Positions 27,601-33,133 of a stretch of 33,133 bases of DNA are shown here, one piece after another; within the stretch, counting starts at the first letter, position 1, and each line of letters starts with the position of its first letter. The notes beneath the pieces are model-generated. The model searched no databases. It was given only the letters and a program-made list of their open reading frames with translations, and was not told where the DNA came from. The translations under genes and the position numbers were made by a program. The DNA comes from DASTCC01 sp035711465 (lineage in GTDB: Bacteria; Acidobacteriota; Vicinamibacteria; Vicinamibacterales; SCN-69-37). The stretch covers positions 1 to 33,133 of the forward strand of contig DASTCC010000579.1 in assembly GCA_035711465.1 (NCBI GenBank). Direction: 5' to 3'.

Positions 27601-28113
27601 TCACCGCCCGGCGAGGACCTGTTTCGCGAGTCCGATGGCAGCTTCTCGGTTCTGCGCCTTGTCGCCCTTGATGTCGACGACGACGTCGAAGGCGCGGGCG
27701 TTGCCGTTGGGACACACGAGCACGTGCGTGCCGTCAATCCGGTCGGCGACATAGGCCTCCCGCGCCGCGAGGCCTGAAACCGTCTCCTTGAAGCCGAGGT
27801 CGGCGGGCTTGATGCTGCTGCAGACCATCGGCACCTGCAGCACGTAGAAGACGTGCGGAATGTCGCGGCCGTTGGCGGGAAAGAACGTGCATCCACCGGG
27901 CGGCTGCGTCATCGGCGCGCCGGTGACGGCGGCAGCCTGTTCGACCGTCAGCGGACATGGGTTGTCGGCTTTGGCCGCGGCTGGCGGAGGGGCTTGCGCT
28001 GAAACCGGCGCCGCGGCCTGCGCCCCCGCCGTGGTCTCATCGCCGCCGCACCCGCCCGCGGACGCCATCGCAAACCCCACGCACATCGATCGCAACAGTC
28101 CCGACATCGTCAT
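27601..28113 (-). CDS. Lipoprotein, DUF3558-like, unknown function
   Basis: A 170-residue protein. Residues 1-22 are a lipoprotein signal (MTMSGLLRSMCVGFAMASAGGC) with the lipobox Cys at 22. An Ala/Pro/Gln-rich linker follows (about 25-52), then a domain beginning DNPCPLTVEQAAAVTGAPM with CTFFP, VFYVLQVPMVC and a helical end (NREAAIGLAKQVLAG). CPLT...E...V.G and paired cysteines recall the DUF3558-type periplasmic lipoproteins; the match is loose. GGAGG about eight bases before the ATG supports the start; in-frame upstream codons are leader. Divergent from the PadR gene with 70 bases between starts, so it may fall under the PadR operator too. Confidence 0.75.
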   Translation of the reverse strand: MTMSGLLRSMCVGFAMASAGGCGGDETTAGAQAAAPVSAQAPPPAAAKADNPCPLTVEQAAAVTGAPMTQPPGGCTFFPANGRDIPHVFYVLQVPMVCSSIKPADLGFKETVSGLAAREAYVADRIDGTHVLVCPNGNARAFDVVVDIKGDKAQNREAAIGLAKQVLAGR

Positions 28114-28134
28114 CGCGCCTCCTCCGTGCTCCTG

Positions 28135-28164
28135 TTGACACATTTAACCACAAAGTAGTTTAAT
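28135..28164 (+). promoter_or_regulatory. PadR promoter with near-palindromic operator in the spacer
   Basis: A perfect -35 TTGACA (28135-28140) and a -10-like TTTAAT (28159-28164) are 18 bases apart. Between and over the -10 lie ATTTAACCAC (28142-28151) and GTAGTTTAAT (28155-28164), inverted arms with 8 of 10 positions matching. The ATG follows 20 bases after the -10. The core TTTAAC-x-AC resembles the ArsR-operon operator at 10760, though the regulators belong to different families. Confidence 0.68.
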
Positions 28165-28183
28165 CGCATAGGACCTGACGGTC

Positions 28184-28522
28184 ATGAGTCATCTCGGCGA
28201 GCTCGAGCAGCTGATCCTCTTCGCGGTCACCGCGCTTGGCGACGACGCGTACGGCGGCGCCATCCGGGCTCATATCGAGGAGCGCAGCGGCCGCATCGTC
28301 TCGTCAGGAGCGATCAGCACGACGCTGGGCCGGCTCGAGGAGCGGCGGCTGGTGGCCGGACGCGTCGGCGCGCCGATGCCCGGACGCGCGGGCCGGCCGC
28401 GGAAGTACTACACGCTGACGCCGGCAGGCGCTCGCGACCTGCACCAGAGCTACACGACGATTCGCGCGATGGCCGGCGGCGTCCTGCACCGCCTCGACGC
28501 GCTGGCGGAGAAGAAGCGTTGA
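28184..28522 (+). CDS. PadR-family transcriptional regulator (ADOP-linked)
   Basis: A 112-residue PadR: LGELEQLILFAVTALGDDAYGGAIRAHIEE, SSGAISTTLGRLEERRLVAGRVGAPMPGRAGRPRKYYTLTPAGARDL, with a C-terminal helix (IRAMAGGVLHRLDALAEKK). The LGELEQLIL opening and the GRAGRPRKYY wing mark a third PadR subtype in the window. Its TGA overlaps the permease's TTG start (TTGA). AGGA about ten bases before the ATG is the ribosome site. Confidence 0.93.
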   Translation: MSHLGELEQLILFAVTALGDDAYGGAIRAHIEERSGRIVSSGAISTTLGRLEERRLVAGRVGAPMPGRAGRPRKYYTLTPAGARDLHQSYTTIRAMAGGVLHRLDALAEKKR

Positions 28523-31170
28523 CGCCACGCCGGTCGCGCCTCGGTCGGCTGCTCGCGGCGATGCTCATTCGCGGCGCCGAAGCGCCGTTCATCCTCCGTG
28601 ACCTCGAGGACTCCTTCCATCACGACGCCTCACGAGGCCTCGCGCCCGCCGCCGTTCGCCGCCGCGATCTCCAGAACATCGTCGTGTCGATTGTCAGCGT
28701 GTGGGCCGCGTCGCTGCGACTGTCGGCGTGGCGCCCGTCGCTGATCGACGTCCGGCTCGGCCTGCGATCGATCATGCGAACGCCCGGACTCAGCATTGTC
28801 GCCGTCTGCGCGCTTGCGATCGGGATTCCGGTTGGCCTGGCGCCGATGCACGCTGTCGACGCGCTCGAGCGGCCGTTGCCCGGCGATCCGGACGGGCGCA
28901 TCCGCACGCTCTGCTACTGGCGCGACACCGTCCACGAACACGCGACCGCCGGCGACTTCTCTCTCTGGCGGACGACGCTCGAGTCGTTCGACACGCTGGC
29001 GGCTTTCCGGCCGACGACGGTCAACCTCGAGGTCGGCGGCGCCGGCCTGTCGCTAAACGGCATCGAAACGACGGCCTCCACGTTCGAGATCCTGCGTGCG
29101 CCCGCGATGCTCGGCCGCGGGCTGCGCGCCGATGACGAGCGCCCAGGCGCTCCCGACGTCATCGTCGTCGGCCACGACCTGTGGCGGGCGCAGTTCGGGA
29201 GCGACCCGAGCGTCGTTGGCCGTACTGTCGCGATCGGCGGCACGCCATTCTCAATCGTCGGCGTGATGCCGCCGTCATTTCGGTTTCCGACGTCGCACCA
29301 GCTCTGGATGCCGCTGCGCGTGCGAGCCGACGGCGCAGGTCCGCGTTCCGGCGCGGCGCTGGTCGTATTCGGCAAGCTCTCGGACGGCGTGACACCCGAT
29401 GCCGCCGAGGCAGAACTTCAGACGTTGACGAGATCGCTGGCCGCCGGGAACGCCGAGCCGTTCGATCGGCTTCGGGCCACGGTGCTGCCGACGTGGCACT
29501 TGACGTTCGGCTTCCCCTCGCCGGGCGGACTGCGCGCGCTTCCGGAGTTCTACCTCGTGCAGGTGCTGATGCTGGCGCCGCTCTTCATCGCCTGCGTCAA
29601 CGTCGGGCTCCTGATCCTCGCGCAGACCTCGACTCGCGCGTCGGAATTCGCCTTGCGGACCGCATTGGGCGCGGGCCGCGGCCGCATCCTGACGCAGGTC
29701 TTCGTCGAGTTCATGGTGCTCGCGGTGATGGCCGCGGGCGTCGGCCTGCTGATCCTCGGCTGGCTCTCGGGCCGCCTGATGACGGCGCTGGGGATCGCGC
29801 TTCCGTACTGGATCGACACGGGGCTGACCGCCGCCACCGTGCTCCGCGGATTGGTTCTTGCCGCCGGCTGCGCCGCGATCGCGGGTGTCGTCCCCGCCAT
29901 CCGCATGACCGGCCGATCGATCGATACGAACATCAAGCGCGCCGGTGCGAGCCGAGCGGGTGGTCGCGTCGGCCCCGGCCGGCTGTCGAGCGCACTCATC
30001 GTGATCGACGTCGCCGTCGCCGTCGTCGCCATTGGCGTGGCCGGGGGCTTGTGGGGCAAAGTGCAGGCGACGATGCCAAACGAGTCCGTCGATGGTATTC
30101 GAGCCGGGGAGATCCTGTCCGTCACGCTCCAGATCCCGGCGACTGAGCGCGTGCAGGTGGCCCGGGCGCAGAGTGCGCTGGTCGAACGGCTGCGCCGCGA
30201 GCCCGAGGTGCGCGCGGTGACGTTCGCGACTGCGCTGCCCCGAATGGACCATCCGGTTCGCCTGATGGACGTCGAGGACGACGCCACGGCGTCTGCGGCC
30301 GCAGGTCCATTCAAAGTGCGGACGGCCAGGATCGCGATCGACTTCTTCGATCAGCTGAATCAGCCGGTCGTCGCCGGGCGCGCATTCGATTCCCGCGATC
30401 TCAACCAGGACGCCGGCACGGTCATCGTCAACACGACGTTCGCGCGGCGCGCCTTTGGTTCGAACAACGCGATCGGCCGGCGTGTGCGCCTGGTCGCGTC
30501 GGATCGCGCACCGGTCGGCGGCTGGCTCGAAATCGTCGGCGTCGTCGGGCGCATGGGCGTTCACCCGCTGACGCCGTCGGAAGACGACGGTGTCTACTTC
30601 CCGGTGGCGGAGGGCGACGTCAACCCGCTGCGGCTGGCGATCTGGACACGCGGCGATCCGGCGGCGCTGGCGCCGCGAGTACACGAACTGGCCGGGGCTG
30701 TCGATCCCAACGCGGTCATCACGATGCCGGTTCCGCTCGATCAGATGTTCGAGGGCGACTGGTACTTCCTCAAGGCCTTCGTCCTCGCCGCAGCGATCCT
30801 CGTCGGTGTGCTGCTCAGCCTCGCGGCATCGGCGCTGTACGCGATCCTGTCGCTGGCGGTGTCGCAGCGGACCCGCGAGATCGGCATTCGCGTCGCCCTC
30901 GGCGCCGATCGATGGCGCATCGCCCGTGACGTCGCCAGTCGCGCGGTCGTGCAGATCGGCATCGGCGTGCTGATCGGCCTGCCGTTCGCGGGCGCGCTCT
31001 GTTACGAGTTTCTCGAACTCACGCGCTCCGGCGCTTCCATTCCGGGCGCCGCGGCGATGGCAGCGGTGCTGGGCGGGACGGTGATGCTCCTGGTTGCGCT
31101 GACCGCGTGCACGGTGCCGACGCTGCGCGCGCTCAGGATCGCGCCGGTGGATGCGCTCCGCAAAGATTGA
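28519..31170 (+). CDS. ADOP-type ABC transporter permease (divergent subtype, TTG start)
   Basis: An 883-residue protein. The N-terminal prefix (residues 5-55) has the FILRDLEDSFHHDASRGLAPA form, a prefix type seen with PadR-coupled permeases. TM1 is strongly altered: CALAIGIPVGLAPMHAVDAL instead of the usual ALGIGANAAIF. MacB-core and FtsX halves follow, with NVGLLILAQTSTRASEFALRTALGAG and QRTREIGIRVALGAD marking the FtsX parts, ending RALRIAPVDALRKD. The start is TTG, overlapping the PadR stop, which implies dependence on coupled translation. No ATPase is adjacent. Its 3' end is 12 bases from the convergent last permease gene. Substrate unknown. Confidence 0.91.
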   Translation: MTPRRSRLGRLLAAMLIRGAEAPFILRDLEDSFHHDASRGLAPAAVRRRDLQNIVVSIVSVWAASLRLSAWRPSLIDVRLGLRSIMRTPGLSIVAVCALAIGIPVGLAPMHAVDALERPLPGDPDGRIRTLCYWRDTVHEHATAGDFSLWRTTLESFDTLAAFRPTTVNLEVGGAGLSLNGIETTASTFEILRAPAMLGRGLRADDERPGAPDVIVVGHDLWRAQFGSDPSVVGRTVAIGGTPFSIVGVMPPSFRFPTSHQLWMPLRVRADGAGPRSGAALVVFGKLSDGVTPDAAEAELQTLTRSLAAGNAEPFDRLRATVLPTWHLTFGFPSPGGLRALPEFYLVQVLMLAPLFIACVNVGLLILAQTSTRASEFALRTALGAGRGRILTQVFVEFMVLAVMAAGVGLLILGWLSGRLMTALGIALPYWIDTGLTAATVLRGLVLAAGCAAIAGVVPAIRMTGRSIDTNIKRAGASRAGGRVGPGRLSSALIVIDVAVAVVAIGVAGGLWGKVQATMPNESVDGIRAGEILSVTLQIPATERVQVARAQSALVERLRREPEVRAVTFATALPRMDHPVRLMDVEDDATASAAAGPFKVRTARIAIDFFDQLNQPVVAGRAFDSRDLNQDAGTVIVNTTFARRAFGSNNAIGRRVRLVASDRAPVGGWLEIVGVVGRMGVHPLTPSEDDGVYFPVAEGDVNPLRLAIWTRGDPAALAPRVHELAGAVDPNAVITMPVPLDQMFEGDWYFLKAFVLAAAILVGVLLSLAASALYAILSLAVSQRTREIGIRVALGADRWRIARDVASRAVVQIGIGVLIGLPFAGALCYEFLELTRSGASIPGAAAMAAVLGGTVMLLVALTACTVPTLRALRIAPVDALRKD

Positions 31171-31182
31171 CAGCGCGCAGAA

Positions 31183-33133
31183 TCACACGGTCCGCATCGC
31201 CACCATTGGCTCGACCGACGCGGCGCGGCGTGCGGGCGCGAGGCTGGCGAGCACAGCAGCCAGAACCGCGATCGCTGCGCCGGCGGCGTAGGCCAGCGGC
31301 TCCGCGTTGCTCAGCGGCAGGCCCATGTTGTCGCCGTTGAGGCGGACGAACGCAGCCGTGAGGATGACGCCGACGGCCACGCCAGGCAGCACCAGTTTCA
31401 CGACGTCGAAGAGGACCAGGCCGAGCACGCGGCGCCGCGAGGCGCCCAGAACCGCGCGCACGGCAAGCTCCCGCGTCCGCGTTGCGACCATCAAGCCGAC
31501 GACGCCGTAGATGCCGAGCGCCGACAGTGTCAGGATGACGCTGCCGGCGACGCCGGCGATGGCAGACTGCGTCAGGAAGTCGCTCATGCTCCGCTGCCGC
31601 AGCCACACGCCCGTGACGACCTTGGGATAAAGGGGCGTGCCGTCCTCGGCAATTCCGAAGCCGCGGTTCTCCGGATCGAACGCACGCGCGGCGTTCTCGA
31701 GCGTCCCCGTCATCTTCTGCGGCGATTGACCCGGCAGGGCGCGCGCAATCAGGAACAGCTCCTGTGACGGATGCTGCGCCAGCGGCAGCAGCAGCTGCTC
31801 GCGCCTCGTGGCCATCTGGGCGGTAGGGAAATCGCCGCTGACGCCGACGATCGTGAGCGTCTGCAGCGACTGCTCATCGTTGCCGACGGTCACACGCCTG
31901 CCGATGGCCTGGCCGGCGTCGTCAGCAAACAGCTGGTCGGCGAGCGTCTTCGAAATGACGGTGACGAGCTCGCCGCCGAGGCGGTCATCTCCCGTGAAGC
32001 CGCGGCCGCCGAGCAGCGGGATGCCCATCGCGCCCAGGTAATCGTGGTCCACGCGCGTGACGTGAGCCTGGACGGCCTTGGGCGCGCCGTTCGCGTCCGG
32101 CGGCAGCGCGATGCGCACGCTGGCGCCGCGGAACGCCAGCGGCAGGCCGTCCGCGAGTGTTGCGGCGGCGACACCGTCGGCCCTGGCGAGATCGTCGCGG
32201 ACGCCGCGGATGCGCGTATCCGCATCGGCGATCTTCGCTGCGTCGACTTTCAATGGCGCGGCGTACAACTCCTCCGCCGCGAAGCCAAGCTCGGCGGTTG
32301 CCGTGGCGCGGACGCGGTCGAGCGCAACGCCGCTCAGGACGATCAACGGCACCGCGATCGCCACCTGCAGCGCCGCGATCAGCCGCTGAACTCGACCCAC
32401 TCGACGCCCGCCGGCGCCGACGTCGTCCTTCACGGCAGAGAGGATCGCCGGGCGACTGAAGCGAACGGCCGGCAACAATCCGAACACGAGACTAGTAAGC
32501 AGGCAGAGCCCCGCGGCGAACCCGATGGTCGGCAGATTCACTTTCAAGATGTCCTGTACCTGCGGCGGCAGCGGGCTGTCGGCCAGCAGGGATCGAATCG
32601 CCGGCAGGTTGAACAGGACGAGCAGCGCGAGGATCGCGCCGAGACCGGCGACGATGAGCGCTTCGCACAGCTGATACTGGATGAGCTGGCGGCGCGTGGC
32701 GCCGATCGCCTGGCGGATCGACAGCTCACGCTCGCGCATCGCGCTGCGAACCTGCATCATGCCGCCGATGTTCAGGCACACGACCAGCAGCGCCATGCCG
32801 GTCAGCGTCAGCGCTACGGCTTGAAGGACGGCCAGCCGCGACTTCACCAGATTGCCGTACGGATGGTACGCCGCCGCGATGCCGGACTTGTTCTCGTTCG
32901 TCGACGGATACTGGCTCGCCAGGGACGAGGTGATCGCGGCGACCGCGGCGCTTGCCTGAGCGACGCTGACGCCTGGCATCAGACGCCCGTGGATCAGCAC
33001 CCAGTCCTGGCTTCGATCGTTGGCGGCGGTGCGAAAGCGCGGATGGCGATCGAGCGGAAGAAAGACCGCGACCTGGCCGTTGCCGGTGACGTGGCCGTCG
33101 AATCCCTCCGGAGCGATGCCCGCCACGACATGC
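31183..33133 (-). CDS. ADOP-type ABC transporter permease, 5' end outside the window
   Basis: About 650 C-terminal residues; the gene enters from the right edge, so its start and any linked regulator are not visible. The visible part begins in the first MacB core (VAGIAPEGFDGHVTGN), then has the first FtsX domain (LLVVCLNIGGMMQVRSAMRERELSIRQAIGAT), the linker helix, the second core (VDHDYLGAMGIPLLGGRGF), and the second FtsX domain (VATRTRELAVRAVLGAS), ending APARRAASVEPMVAMRTV. The apparent GTG at 33126 is internal, since homology continues before it (HVVAGIAPEG). It faces the permease at 28519 tail to tail. Confidence 0.92.
   Translation of the reverse strand, partial: HVVAGIAPEGFDGHVTGNGQVAVFLPLDRHPRFRTAANDRSQDWVLIHGRLMPGVSVAQASAAVAAITSSLASQYPSTNENKSGIAAAYHPYGNLVKSRLAVLQAVALTLTGMALLVVCLNIGGMMQVRSAMRERELSIRQAIGATRRQLIQYQLCEALIVAGLGAILALLVLFNLPAIRSLLADSPLPPQVQDILKVNLPTIGFAAGLCLLTSLVFGLLPAVRFSRPAILSAVKDDVGAGGRRVGRVQRLIAALQVAIAVPLIVLSGVALDRVRATATAELGFAAEELYAAPLKVDAAKIADADTRIRGVRDDLARADGVAAATLADGLPLAFRGASVRIALPPDANGAPKAVQAHVTRVDHDYLGAMGIPLLGGRGFTGDDRLGGELVTVISKTLADQLFADDAGQAIGRRVTVGNDEQSLQTLTIVGVSGDFPTAQMATRREQLLLPLAQHPSQELFLIARALPGQSPQKMTGTLENAARAFDPENRGFGIAEDGTPLYPKVVTGVWLRQRSMSDFLTQSAIAGVAGSVILTLSALGIYGVVGLMVATRTRELAVRAVLGASRRRVLGLVLFDVVKLVLPGVAVGVILTAAFVRLNGDNMGLPLSNAEPLAYAAGAAIAVLAAVLASLAPARRAASVEPMVAMRTV

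Noticed and set aside
33124..33126. GTG as true start of the last permease
   Set aside because: Family sequence continues upstream of it and it would remove TM1 and part of the first core; the gene simply leaves the window.
7960..33133. Permeases as complete MacAB-type macrolide exporters
   Set aside because: No nucleotide-binding domain is fused or adjacent and no MacA-like adaptor is visible; the duplicated core/FtsX layout is that of orphan permeases.
1..33133. tRNA, rRNA, insertion sequence or attachment site
   Set aside because: I saw no cloverleaf with a CCA end, no rRNA segments, no transposase motifs and no flanking direct repeats. Reading by eye could miss a divergent one.

Overview
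The window is very GC-rich, densely coded bacterial DNA, most likely from an Acidobacteriota genome and perhaps a Vicinamibacteria-type lineage. This is inferred from repeated acidobacterial duplicated orphan permease (ADOP) genes, which are MacB/FtsX-like permeases without their own ATPase, each paired with a small PadR regulator. I could not search databases; functions come from recognised motifs and context.

Layout. 1-1281 (minus strand): start of a GH15-type glycosidase gene that runs off the left edge, then a small pair made of a one-helix membrane protein and an M15-type peptidase. 1463-2596 (+): an AlkZ-like winged-helix protein. 2659-5273 (-): an operon of a DGPF/YCII protein, an ECF42-type sigma factor and a stand-alone 5'-3' exonuclease. 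It is preceded by a sequence matching the ECF42 promoter consensus and by an 11-bp tandem repeat. 5591-6876 (+): a strong terminator with no gene in front of it, then a TlpA-like thioredoxin protein. 7021-10759 (-): an ArsR, ADOP permease, AHSA1, DUF1428 operon under a perfect palindromic operator. 10873-11852 (+): a protein with two PARP-like zinc fingers and an orphan PadR. 12043-13695 (-): a membrane Ser/Thr kinase.

13888-33133 is dominated by ADOP modules: PadR-ADOP (-), a secreted ricin-type lectin whose 3' end runs into a decayed ADOP fragment, a small membrane protein, PadR-ADOP (+), PadR-ADOP (+), a secreted creatininase-like protein, a membrane protein overlapping a zinc-ribbon gene, a SnoaL-like protein, a lipoprotein, PadR-ADOP (+), and a last ADOP (-) that leaves the right edge. 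In total there are six intact or edge-truncated ADOPs and one remnant, four PadR-ADOP pairs, one ArsR-ADOP pair and one unpaired PadR. Several regulators have their own palindrome over the promoter, and each palindrome has a different sequence, so the modules look independently autoregulated. In three pairs the permease start codon overlaps the PadR stop codon.

Two further layers are not explained by genes. AT-rich heptanucleotide repeats (GAGTCTT/GAGTTCT type) sit in three gaps between convergent genes and twice form long inverted repeats. A GC-rich heptad family (GCCCGCA/GCCTGCA) sits upstream of two PadR genes and, in reverse orientation, beside the ArsR promoter. I see no tRNA, rRNA, CRISPR array, transposase or origin.
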